Shown: positions 1-6,917 of the stretch, in pieces | Layout: every line of letters starts with the position of its first letter | How positions within the stretch are numbered: position 1 is the stretch's first letter | Origin: GCA-2720975 sp964467985 | Lineage (GTDB): Bacteria; Planctomycetota; UBA1135; GCA-002686595 | Assembly (NCBI GenBank): GCA_964467985.1 | Contig: CAYXTP010000026.1 | Location: 1 to 12,495 of the forward strand | Length of the DNA stretch: 12,495 bases | Reading direction: 5' to 3' | Notes under the pieces: generated by a model | The model's database searches: none | What the model saw: the letters and a program-made list of their open reading frames with translations, nothing else | Told to the model about the DNA's origin: nothing | Position numbers and translations under genes: made by a program

Positions 1-905
1 TGCGAGCCGCCTGCTCCACGACCTCGCCCGCCGGCACCAGCACGGCTACGTGGCAACTCTGGGCGCGCTGGCTGGCGGGTGAAGTCCGGCAGCCCTCCCC
101 CAAGTTGCGCGCGGCCCTGTGTCTGCTAGCCCGCGCCCAGGGGCGAGACCGGGACGCCTGGGAACACTACGCCCACCTGACCGCCGATCCCCGTTGGGTC
201 GCGACGGTGACGCCCTACCTGCTGCCAGGCGCGCCGCTCGACTCGAAGATCGAACCCGGTGGGACTCTCGCCCCACTCCCGGACAAGACCCTGCTGCAGC
301 CCTGCCTGCCTCCGCCGACCGAAAGCAGCGGCGACGCTCACGCCATCACCTGGCGCAAGGCCACGGCCCGCAACATTCAAGTTGGGGAGGCCATCTTCGA
401 CCTGACTATCAGCGTCGAGGCCACGGGCGTCCAAGTGGATCTGGTTCACACGGGAGGTGGAGCGGGCCAGGTCGCGATCCTGATCCCCGAGCCTCCGGGT
501 TACGAGATCCGCATCGAATACCTGGACTGGGCACAAACGGAACAGGCTAGGTTGCCCATCCTCGTCGACCTGGCACCCGGGCAAGAGCCGCATACTCTCT
601 GGGGTCGCATGATCGAGCGCAGGAACTCTCTGCCAACGGGCAAGGCACGTGGCCTGCCGCGCAGCCTCATTTCTGGCGGCCTCTACCTGTCCCTGCCCGG
701 CAACGATCCCCAACGAATCGCCGTGGCGGAACTCGCTCCGGTGCTCGGCGACCTGCTCGGGGTCCCCGTGCGACTCACGGAGCCCGGCGCTCCCCTGCCC
801 ACCTGGACCGGCATCGTGCTGCAACTGGGGAGCCCATCCGAACGGGGCGAGCGCTTGACGTGGCTGGCGTCCGCGATCGAGTCATTCATCCTGCAACCCA
901 AGTGA
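1..905 (+). CDS. hypothetical protein, 5'-truncated by window edge
   Basis: I do not recognise this protein. The reading frame is open from position 3 to the TGA at 903-905, about 300 codons, and no convincing start is visible, so the gene almost certainly begins before the window; a TTG at 105 is possible but nothing supports it. The visible part begins with an Ala/Trp/Leu-rich stretch that could be helical. A Pro-rich linker follows, then a region of alternating hydrophobic residues (ISVEATGVQVDLVHTGGG, then QVAILIPEPPGYEIRIEYLDW) that suggests a beta-sandwich-like fold. No catalytic motif or membrane span is evident. It ends 5 nt before the SGNH hydrolase start at 911, so the two are probably co-transcribed. 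The tight spacing and the coding-like composition in this frame argue that it is real. Its function is unknown. Confidence 0.7.
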   Translation, partial: RAACSTTSPAGTSTATWQLWARWLAGEVRQPSPKLRAALCLLARAQGRDRDAWEHYAHLTADPRWVATVTPYLLPGAPLDSKIEPGGTLAPLPDKTLLQPCLPPPTESSGDAHAITWRKATARNIQVGEAIFDLTISVEATGVQVDLVHTGGGAGQVAILIPEPPGYEIRIEYLDWAQTEQARLPILVDLAPGQEPHTLWGRMIERRNSLPTGKARGLPRSLISGGLYLSLPGNDPQRIAVAELAPVLGDLLGVPVRLTEPGAPLPTWTGIVLQLGSPSERGERLTWLASAIESFILQPK

Positions 906-910
906 TTCCC

Positions 911-2140
911 ATGGGACGACGTCTGCTCTTCTCGTTCGCCTTCGTCGCGAGCCTTCACCTGCCGGCCCAAGCTCAAATTCAGAGTGGGCCCCTGCGTCTC
1001 GATCCGGGAGCACGCGTCGTGTTTCTGGGAGACAGCATCACGCACATGGGCCACTACGTGGCCGCCTTTGAGAGCGCCCTGTGGTCGCTGATGCCCGAGA
1101 AGGATCTGACGTTCTTCAACGCAGGCGTCAGCGGGGATGTGGCCGCCGATGCCCTTGAGCGACTGGACGCGGAGGTGATCGCGCAGAAACCGGATGTGGT
1201 CACCATCCTCCTGGGCATGAACGACGCTCGCTATCGTGCCCTGGACAGTGATCTGCTGGACACCTACCGGCGCGACATGACACACATCGTGCAGAGGCTG
1301 ACGGGAGAGACCCAGGCCCAGGTGGTGCTGCTGGCTCCCTCCTACTTCGACGAGGTGTCCATCCCCGAGGGACGCCAGGCACCGCCTGCGTACAACGACA
1401 CGCTGATTCGCTACGGCACGGTCTGCCGCTCTCTGGCCGAACAATTTGAGTGTCACTTCGTGGACCTGAATCGTCCTCTGCTTGAGGCGAGCGCGGCTCT
1501 ACGCGCCCAAGATGAGAGCGTCAGTCTCGTGCCCGACGCCATTCACCCCAACGCGGCCGGTGGGCTCGTCATGGCCCACGCCCTGCTGAAGGGCTTGGTG
1601 GATCCGTCCTTTTCACGCGGGCTCACCCTTCCCACTCCTGAGCAGGCTGAGCAACAGGCGCGAGTCCAGCTCAGCTTGCGAGCGGTGCCCCCAGCCTGGG
1701 ACACGCAGACCTGCTCAGGGATCGCTGAGTTCCTCAAGTGGCCGGAGACCTGGAACCCCTACTATCTCGACGCAAGCCACCTGCCCGCCGGACGCTGGAA
1801 GGTCTGGCTCGGCGAGAGCCCGGCGCTGGAGGTGGAGGGTGGCGTACGGGGTCCCGCCGTGCCCCTCGCCAATTTGCCCGCAGCTCTGCTCGAACGCGCT
1901 TCGACCGTTCAGGGACTCTTTGATCGTCGCCGCCGCATCGTCGGGACCGAGGTGCGCGACGAGGTCTGGCGCATCAAGGGCTCCGGAACCGCAGCGAGCC
2001 GTCAACAACGCTACGCATCCATCCACTCAGAGTCCCTCAAGCTTGCGTGGGTCAAAATCGCCGTCCTCGACAAGCAACTCGTACAGGCTCTGCGAGAGCC
2101 GCTCCTCGTCGCCTGCCGCGTTGAACGCTGCAAGGACTGA
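911..2140 (+). CDS. exported SGNH/GDSL-type esterase/hydrolase
   Basis: This 409-aa protein is a probable extracytoplasmic hydrolase acting on ester bonds, for example deacetylating polysaccharides or lipids. The family catalytic blocks are clear: block I FLGDSIT (nucleophile Ser42), block II NAGVSGD (Gly at 72-75), block III LLGMND (Asn104) and block V DAIHPN (Asp209 and His212). The start at 911 is chosen because it gives a basic n-region (MGRR), a hydrophobic core and an AQA-Q signal peptidase site near residue 21; an in-frame start at 860 would put 17 polar residues ahead of the signal and overlap the preceding gene. Residues 1-230 cover the signal and the hydrolase domain. Residues 240-409 form a C-terminal region I cannot assign, with a basic stretch near FDRRRRIVG. 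It lies 5 nt after the upstream hypothetical gene and 70 nt before pepP. Its true substrate cannot be read from the sequence. Confidence 0.9.
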   Translation: MGRRLLFSFAFVASLHLPAQAQIQSGPLRLDPGARVVFLGDSITHMGHYVAAFESALWSLMPEKDLTFFNAGVSGDVAADALERLDAEVIAQKPDVVTILLGMNDARYRALDSDLLDTYRRDMTHIVQRLTGETQAQVVLLAPSYFDEVSIPEGRQAPPAYNDTLIRYGTVCRSLAEQFECHFVDLNRPLLEASAALRAQDESVSLVPDAIHPNAAGGLVMAHALLKGLVDPSFSRGLTLPTPEQAEQQARVQLSLRAVPPAWDTQTCSGIAEFLKWPETWNPYYLDASHLPAGRWKVWLGESPALEVEGGVRGPAVPLANLPAALLERASTVQGLFDRRRRIVGTEVRDEVWRIKGSGTAASRQQRYASIHSESLKLAWVKIAVLDKQLVQALREPLLVACRVERCKD

Positions 2141-2210
2141 GCACGACGACTCCCCGATTCGCCATCGGCACCGTATCCTGCCGACCCCTCACCGTTTACC
2201 ACCTTGCCTT

Positions 2211-3539
2211 ATGTACGCTGATCACCGTCGCCGTTTCCTCGAGCACCTGAGCACCACCGGCACCGCTGCCGTCATCCCCACGCACCGCTCGCAGGTCCGC
2301 AATCACGACTGCGACTTCCGCTTCCGTCCCAACAGCGATTTCTGGTACCTGACCGGATTCGCCGAACCGCAGGCCTGCTTGGTGTTGCTGCCTGACTTGG
2401 AAGGAGACGGGCCAGGGCGTTCGATTCTCTATCTGCGCGAGCTCGACAAGGCCCAGGAGATCTGGACCGGACGCCGCCTGGGCTTGGATGCCGCCCCCGA
2501 GGCTCTGGCCGTGGACGAAGCGCGCAACATCGAAAACCTCTGGGACGATCTACCCGATTGCCTGACCGGCTACGAGGAGGTCGTCTACCGCACGGGTTTC
2601 GACGAAGCACGAGATCGCAAGATGGGCGAGGTCCTGAATGCCGTCCGCCGCAAGGCACGCGGAGGTATTCGGCCCCTGACACGCATGCTGGATCACGCAG
2701 GTGGCCTGCACGAGATGCGCCTCTTCAAGTCCGACGCGGAGGTCGAGGAGATCCGCAAGGCCTCCGCCATTACCACCGAGGCGCACCTGGCTGCCATGTC
2801 GGCTACCCAACCGGGTATGAACGAGTGCGAGCTGGATGCGCTGATCGAGTACACATTCAAGCGCCGCGGCAGCACGGGACCGGCCTACACCAACATCGTC
2901 GCCGGCGGTGGCAACGCTTGCATCCTGCACTACGTGGAGAACAACGAGGCCCTGCGCGATGGCGATTTGGTCTTGATCGACGCGGGTGCAGAGTGGAACT
3001 ACTACGCGTCCGATGTGACCCGCACGTACCCGGTCAATGGCCGCTTTAGTGCTGAACAGCGCGCGCTGTATGAACTCGTGCTCAAAGCACAGATGGAGGC
3101 AATCGAACACAGCGCACCCGGTGTCAGTTTCGCTGCCCTGCATGAAGTGGCCCTGAGTTGCCTTGTGGCGGGCTTGATCGAACTGGGTTTGGTCTCCGGA
3201 ACCGCGCAGGAAGTGATCGAAGCCCAGGGCTACATGGACTTCTTCCCGCACCGTACGGGGCACTGGATGGGCCTCGACGTGCACGATTGCGGCCACTACG
3301 CAGCCGATGGCTCTTCGCGCCTGTTGGAACCAGGAATGGTCTTCACAGTAGAACCCGGACTCTACGTGGACCCCAACAACCAGAGCGTAGACCCCCGCTG
3401 GCTCGGAATCGGAATCCGCATCGAGGACGACATCCTGGTCACCAAGGATGGGCACGAAGTCCTGACGGCAGGCATTCCCAAGTCCGTCGAAGAAGTGGAA
3501 GCCGCTTGCGGATCTCGCACGCCAGAACCCGTCGCGTAG
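2211..3539 (+). CDS. pepP: Xaa-Pro aminopeptidase (aminopeptidase P, M24B)
   Basis: This cytosolic dimanganese peptidase removes an N-terminal residue next to proline. At 442 aa it matches the usual length of E. coli PepP (about 441 aa). Residues 1-160 form the N-terminal aminopeptidase P domain, including the hallmark FRPNSDFWYLTGF at 38-50. Residues 175-425 form the pita-bread catalytic domain. All five expected metal ligands are present: Asp257 (LIDAGAE), Asp268 (SDVTRTYP), His351 (HRTGHWMG), Glu381 (FTVEPGLY) and Glu405 (GIRIEDD). The conserved His240 (ILHY) and His358 (DVHDCGH) are also there. The ATG at 2211 is chosen because the protein then starts with MYADHRRRFLEHL, as the family does; the frame is open further upstream, but that part overlaps the SGNH gene and shows no homology. 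No Shine-Dalgarno site is seen. It is the last plus-strand gene of this block and faces the tRNA-Lys gene tail to tail. Confidence 0.97.
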   Translation: MYADHRRRFLEHLSTTGTAAVIPTHRSQVRNHDCDFRFRPNSDFWYLTGFAEPQACLVLLPDLEGDGPGRSILYLRELDKAQEIWTGRRLGLDAAPEALAVDEARNIENLWDDLPDCLTGYEEVVYRTGFDEARDRKMGEVLNAVRRKARGGIRPLTRMLDHAGGLHEMRLFKSDAEVEEIRKASAITTEAHLAAMSATQPGMNECELDALIEYTFKRRGSTGPAYTNIVAGGGNACILHYVENNEALRDGDLVLIDAGAEWNYYASDVTRTYPVNGRFSAEQRALYELVLKAQMEAIEHSAPGVSFAALHEVALSCLVAGLIELGLVSGTAQEVIEAQGYMDFFPHRTGHWMGLDVHDCGHYAADGSSRLLEPGMVFTVEPGLYVDPNNQSVDPRWLGIGIRIEDDILVTKDGHEVLTAGIPKSVEEVEAACGSRTPEPVA

Positions 3540-3685
3540 CTCCGCCGGGCAAGTGACGCTCGCAAGGTGCTTGTGGGCCAGGGCTGCCCAACCAGCGCTT
3601 CATGCTCTCTGGCAACCGAGTCGGTTCAGGAGAATGCATGCGGTCCGTGAGCGAACGACCGCCGCCAGACCGTGGAAACTAGAGG
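3540..3685. other. convergent intergenic region between pepP and tRNA-Lys
   Basis: This 146-nt stretch lies between the 3' ends of pepP (+) and tRNA-Lys (-). I see no gene. An inverted repeat GCGGTC (3640-3645) / GACCGC (3657-3662) with an 11-nt loop lies about 24 nt past the tRNA 3' end. It could help end the minus-strand transcript, but no T-run follows it on either strand, so it is not a standard intrinsic terminator. Confidence 0.4.
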
Positions 3686-3761
3686 TGGTGAGCGCGCCAG
3701 GGATCGAACCTGGGACCTACTGGTTAAAAGCCAGTTGCTCTACCAACTGAGCTACGCGCCC
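3686..3761 (-). tRNA. tRNA-Lys (anticodon UUU)
   Basis: Read on the minus strand this is a 76-nt cloverleaf. The acceptor stem GGGCGCG pairs with CGCGCTC (one G-T pair), followed by discriminator A and an encoded CCA. The D arm is GCTCAGTTGGTAGAGC. The anticodon stem ACTGG/CCAGT encloses the loop CTTTTAA, and the T arm is CCAGG-TTCGATC-CCTGG. The anticodon TTT at 3728-3726 reads lysine AAA/AAG. It lies 118 nt downstream of frr on the same strand, so it could be read through from the rpsB-frr operon or come from its own promoter. Confidence 0.97.
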
Positions 3762-3806
3762 ACCCGTGTTCCACTCCCGGTCCTAGGTCGGGACCGAGCG
3801 GCGCGG

Positions 3807-3835
3807 ATTCTAGACCAAACCGACGAAGCGATCCA
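3807..3835 (-). promoter_or_regulatory. possible promoter for tRNA-Lys
   Basis: On the minus strand a TAGAAT box (3812-3807, five of six matches to the -10 consensus) lies about 45 nt upstream of the tRNA 5' end. The -35 position 17 nt further up reads TGGATC, only three of six matches. Between this box and the tRNA is an inverted repeat CGGTCC/GGACCG (3778-3796). The call rests mainly on the -10 box and is weak. Confidence 0.3.
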
Positions 3836-3879
3836 GCATCCCAATTGCCTTCCGGCACGGACCTCAGAGCTCCAGAGAC

Positions 3880-4440
3880 TCAGACTTCCAGAATCTCTGT
3901 GGTCTTCTTGTCCTGGATGTCAGTGACCTTGCCCTCGAACTCCTTGAGTAGCTTCTGGATCTCGTCGTGCAGGTCGTGGCAGACGTCCTCCGCAATCGTG
4001 CCGTCCTTCTTGAGGGCATCCGCTTCCTTGTTCGCGTCCCGGCGCACATTGCGCATGGCGATGCGGCCCTCTTCGGCCAAGCCCTTGGCTTTGGTCGCGT
4101 ACTTTTCCCGTTGATCCCCCGAGAGGGGCGGCATCGTCAGGCGCACGACCTTGCCATCATTTTCGGGGCTGATCCCCAGATCCGACTTCATCACGGTCTT
4201 GGCGATCTCCTCGAGAGTGGAGGCGTCGAAGGGCTTGATCATGATTTGGCGCGGTTCGGGAATCGAGATCTGCGCCATCTGATTCAAGGGTGTGGGACTG
4301 CCGTAGTAGTCCACGCGCAGATTCTCGACGAGCCCGGCAGACGCCCGCGAGGTGCGGATGTGACGCAGCTGGTCCCCGGTGTGCTCCAGGGCCTTGGCCA
4401 TACGATCGCGAGCCGTCTTCAACACAGTGTCATAGGTCAT
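3880..4440 (-). CDS. frr: ribosome recycling factor
   Basis: This 186-aa protein, with EF-G, splits the post-termination ribosome complex in the cytosol. The length fits the family (E. coli 185 aa). The hallmark run HIRTSRASAGLVENLRVDYYG with the following PTPLNQMA (residues 27-56) is intact, as are SDLGISPENDGKVVRLTMPPLS (86-107) in the beta domain and the basic helix AMRNVRRDANKEAD (128-141) of the three-helix bundle that contacts rRNA. The ATG overlaps the pyrH TGA as ATGA (4440-4437), which indicates translational coupling and a shared mRNA. No independent ribosome binding site is needed or obvious. Confidence 0.98.
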   Translation of the reverse strand: MTYDTVLKTARDRMAKALEHTGDQLRHIRTSRASAGLVENLRVDYYGSPTPLNQMAQISIPEPRQIMIKPFDASTLEEIAKTVMKSDLGISPENDGKVVRLTMPPLSGDQREKYATKAKGLAEEGRIAMRNVRRDANKEADALKKDGTIAEDVCHDLHDEIQKLLKEFEGKVTDIQDKKTTEILEV

Positions 4441-5153
4441 GATGAGTTCCTGATCAGGGTGCCCAGCTGTTCGCCGCGCACAACTCGCTCCAAGTTGCCC
4501 TCCTCAAAAAGGTCGAAGACGACCACGGGGAGGTTGTTTTCCATGCACAGGGTGATGGCGGTGCCGTCCATCACGCGCAGGTTACGGTTGAGCACATCCA
4601 TGTAGCCCAGGTTCGTGTAGCGTTCCGCATTCGGGTCCACCTTCGGGTCCGCACTGTAGACGCCGTCTACCTTGGTCGCCTTCAGCAGTACGTCACACTC
4701 GAGTTCGGTAGCCCGCAGGGCAGCCGCCGTGTCCGTCGTGAAGAAGGGGTTGCCGGTTCCTGCTGCAAGCATGACGACCCGTCCGCGGCCCAGGTGCGCA
4801 GTGGCACGTCGTCGGACAAATGGCTCGGCCACCTGCCGCACCTCCAAGGCGCTCATGACGCGCGTCTCGACGCCCTGCTGCTCGATGGCATCCGACAAGG
4901 CCAGGGCGTTGATTAAAGTCCCGAGCATGCCCATGTAGTCAGCGTTTGCGCGGTGGCCGCCCAGTTCGCTGAACTCGGCGCCGCGCAGGATATTGCCGCC
5001 ACCGCAAACGAGTGCCACTTCGACGCCGAGCCCGACTACACGGGCTACCTGTCGAGCGATGGCTGTCACGCTCTCCGCGTGGATGCCGTGACCGTCGGAA
5101 GGCTGGCCAAGGGCCTCGCCGGAAAGTTTGAGAAGGACGCGGTGGTAGGACAT
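4437..5153 (-). CDS. pyrH: UMP kinase
   Basis: This 238-aa bacterial-type UMP kinase of the amino-acid kinase fold phosphorylates UMP to UDP with ATP in pyrimidine nucleotide synthesis. Visible motifs in order are LLKLSGEAL (7-15), VCGGGNILRG (49-58), ADYMGMLGT (71-79), GTGNPFFTTDTAAALRA (132-148, UMP contacts) and KATKVDGVYSADP (158-170, ATP site). The length matches the family (E. coli 241 aa). The start at 5153 is chosen because the family begins close to the LKLSGEAL strand; an upstream extension of 123 codons in frame overlaps the preceding gene and has no homology. It follows the EF-Ts-like gene by 35 nt and overlaps frr by 4 nt. No Shine-Dalgarno site is visible. Confidence 0.98.
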   Translation of the reverse strand: MSYHRVLLKLSGEALGQPSDGHGIHAESVTAIARQVARVVGLGVEVALVCGGGNILRGAEFSELGGHRANADYMGMLGTLINALALSDAIEQQGVETRVMSALEVRQVAEPFVRRRATAHLGRGRVVMLAAGTGNPFFTTDTAAALRATELECDVLLKATKVDGVYSADPKVDPNAERYTNLGYMDVLNRNLRVMDGTAITLCMENNLPVVVFDLFEEGNLERVVRGEQLGTLIRNSS

Positions 5154-5188
5154 GGGTGGGTCGGTCGGGTGGCCGACAGGATAGGGCC

Positions 5189-5845
5189 TCAGGCGCCGCC
5201 CCGGAAGCAGGCGTAGGATTCGATCCGCGCTCCGCTGCCCAGTTTCTCCTCGAGCATGTCCTGCACACTGCCGGGCACCTCGCCGGCTCGCGTTGCGCTC
5301 GGTGTGAAAGGACGGCTGGAGAGGCTGAGGGGATCGAACCACTCCAGGAGCGTGCCCTGTTCGCCCACTCCGCAGTCCCCGACGGGGTCGTCGAGCAGCA
5401 CGGCGGTCAACTGGAGCGCGACGCGAGCTGCCGCGGGCCGCGAAGCCTGGGTACGGAGGGAAATCAGCACTCCACCCGTGCCCGCAGGAAGGTCGTAGCC
5501 AAATACCCAGCCTTCGCGACATTCGAAGCGCGCCATGCGGAGCACGCTGAGGGTCTCCTGAAGCTCCTCGGCCCGCGCTCGCTGGACTTCACTCACCGTG
5601 CCTCCTGAGGCCGACCAATCCTGTTGGCCGAGCTCCTCCAAGCTGCTGGGACGTTGCTCCAAGACGTGCCTACAGAGGCGCCGCAGGTAGTCCAGGAAGG
5701 CCCCGCGTCGCAAGGTATCTTGGCGTCCGCAGCCGAGGGCGACGAGAACACCACTGCGGCCGTCATCCGCTACGACACTCCCCACGCGCCGGAAAGGTGT
5801 GAGTGGGCCGCCAGCTCTGGCGCTGCAATCGCCTGGGGTCGCCAT
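5189..5845 (-). CDS. diverged EF-Ts paralog lacking UBA, TDF motif and coiled coil
   Basis: This 218-aa protein aligns with the EF-Ts of the adjacent tsf gene. Residues 25-84 match EF-Ts 66-124 with one single-residue insertion and about 21 identities (for example LCRHVL against LCAHVL, and EE..Q.W then GGTV). Residues 85-130 continue without gaps (FGYDLP.GTGGVLI against GAYVHH.QKKGALV). The C-terminus matches position by position (VQDMLEEKLGSGARIES against VGKALTAALGEGTRLAA). Three parts are missing: the N-terminal UBA domain, the Thr-Asp-Phe exchange motif (Arg-Gln-Asp at 41-43 instead) and about 23 residues where EF-Ts has its coiled coil. The fold core is thus kept while the known exchange function should be lost. 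It sits between tsf (92-nt gap) and pyrH (35-nt gap) in the operon. I infer tandem duplication followed by divergence. The ATG at 5845 has no clear ribosome binding site, so the exact start is uncertain. Confidence 0.8.
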   Translation of the reverse strand: MATPGDCSARAGGPLTPFRRVGSVVADDGRSGVLVALGCGRQDTLRRGAFLDYLRRLCRHVLEQRPSSLEELGQQDWSASGGTVSEVQRARAEELQETLSVLRMARFECREGWVFGYDLPAGTGGVLISLRTQASRPAAARVALQLTAVLLDDPVGDCGVGEQGTLLEWFDPLSLSSRPFTPSATRAGEVPGSVQDMLEEKLGSGARIESYACFRGGA

Positions 5846-5937
5846 GGAGAGGGGCAGCGCTGCGGCTGAGGCCGGAGCACCCCACCTCAGCCTAGGGCCG
5901 AAGCATCGGTTTGGACAGCGCCAACCCCTGCGCCGCT

Positions 5938-6783
5938 TCAGCTACCGAGCTGGAAGCGGCGGAAGGCCGCCAAGCGCGTGCCCTCGCCGAGGGCCGCGGT
6001 CAGGGCCTTGCCCACGGTGGACTTGTCGTCCTTGATCCAGGGTTGCTCTGTGATGACGCGTTGAGCGAAGAATTTCTCGAGCTGGCCAACCATGATCTTC
6101 TCTTGGATCTCTTCGGGCTTGCCGTTGAGGTTCTCACGGATGATGGCCTTCTCGCGCTCGATCGTGTCCGCATCCACCGCGTCCCGGTCCAGGGCCTCGG
6201 GGTTGAAGACCACAATGTGCATGCAGAGGTCGCGCAGACTGCCGGTTGCCACGCCGCAATCGCTACTGGTTTCCACGTTGACCAACGCACCCTTCTTCTG
6301 GTCGTGGTGCACGTAGGCCCCCACGACGCCTGAAGGAGCAGCGTAGGCCTGCACGCCGTCAATCAAGATGTTCTCGCCGAGCTTGCCGATCAAGGCGGCC
6401 AGGGCCGCTGCGACGGTGCCCCCGTGGGTCCACTCTTGGGCCAAGCACTCTTCAACATCAGCGGGAGTGTTCTTCAGAACGTGGGCACACAAGTCGCCCA
6501 AGAACTGCTCAAAATCAGGCGTCTTGGCCACGAAGTCGGTTTCGCAGGCAATCGACACCATGGCACCTGTGTGGCAGTCCTCAGAGACGGTTGCCGCCAA
6601 GCGTCCTTCGCTGGTAGAGCGACCGGCCTTCTTGGCTGCCGTCTTCAGCCCAGACTTGCGCAGTTCATCAAAGGCGACTTCAACGTCGCCCTCGGCCGCA
6701 CTGAGGGCCTTCTTGCATTCCATCATTCCGGCGCCGGACTTCTCGCGCAGTTCGCGCACCATGCTTGCTGTGATTTCGGGCAT
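5938..6783 (-). CDS. tsf: translation elongation factor Ts
   Basis: This 281-aa factor releases GDP from EF-Tu so that it can bind GTP. Its length matches the long form of the family (E. coli 283 aa). Residues 1-50 are the UBA-like domain with VRELREKSGAGMMECKKAL. Residues 80-86, CETDFVA, carry the Thr-Asp-Phe motif that enters EF-Tu near the Mg2+ site. Residues 60-195 hold the dimerisation/core domain, and about 200-235 the charged coiled-coil protrusion (DADTIEREKAI to EEIQEKI). The C-terminus EQPWIKDD..TVGKAL is typical. The ATG at 6783 starts MPEITASMVREL, as expected for the family; 39 further in-frame codons upstream have no homology. No Shine-Dalgarno sequence precedes the start. It lies 134 nt after rpsB. 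Confidence 0.98.
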   Translation of the reverse strand: MPEITASMVRELREKSGAGMMECKKALSAAEGDVEVAFDELRKSGLKTAAKKAGRSTSEGRLAATVSEDCHTGAMVSIACETDFVAKTPDFEQFLGDLCAHVLKNTPADVEECLAQEWTHGGTVAAALAALIGKLGENILIDGVQAYAAPSGVVGAYVHHDQKKGALVNVETSSDCGVATGSLRDLCMHIVVFNPEALDRDAVDADTIEREKAIIRENLNGKPEEIQEKIMVGQLEKFFAQRVITEQPWIKDDKSTVGKALTAALGEGTRLAAFRRFQLGS

Positions 6784-6851
6784 CGATCGAGTGTGTTGGG
6801 GATAATGCGTTGGGGGGATTGAGACTTCGCGTCCCAGCCTGGAAAGGACAT

Positions 6852-6893
6852 GGGCCAAGCCCGCTCGCCTGAAAGACGAGCGCGGCCAGGCCC
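6852..6893 (-). promoter_or_regulatory. stem-loop in rpsB-tsf spacer
   Basis: Two nested inverted repeats lie in the 134-nt spacer: an outer pair GGGCC (6852-6856) / GGCCC (6889-6893) and an inner pair CGCTCG (6862-6867) / CGAGCG (6877-6882) with a 9-nt loop. No T-run follows on the minus strand, so it is not a plain intrinsic terminator. It could lower read-through from rpsB to tsf or protect an RNA end. In E. coli this spacer is known to reduce transcription into tsf; a similar role here is inference. Confidence 0.4.
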
Positions 6894-6917
6894 CTGCCAT
6901 CGACGTGTCGCCGGTGG

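Noticed and set aside
126..824. 232-codon open frame antisense to the first gene
   Set aside because: Gly/Arg/Gln/His-rich composition without motifs; the plus-strand frame is open from the edge, ends just before a co-oriented gene and looks more protein-like.
860..910. Earlier in-frame start for the SGNH hydrolase
   Set aside because: It would overlap the upstream gene and place polar residues before a clear signal peptide; the ATG at 911 is better.
1839..2210. 124-codon N-terminal extension of pepP
   Set aside because: It overlaps the SGNH gene in another frame, is Ser/Pro/Arg-rich without homology, and the family length is met from 2211.
2550..3455. 301-codon open frame antisense to pepP
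   Set aside because: It is fully covered by a well-conserved peptidase on the other strand; no motif of its own.
5154..5522. 123-codon N-terminal extension of pyrH
   Set aside because: It overlaps the EF-Ts-like gene out of frame and has no homology; it is Arg/Pro-rich as expected of an open frame in GC-rich DNA.
6784..6900. 39-codon N-terminal extension of tsf
   Set aside because: EF-Ts normally begins at the MPEITASMVREL segment; the extension lies in the stem-loop spacer.
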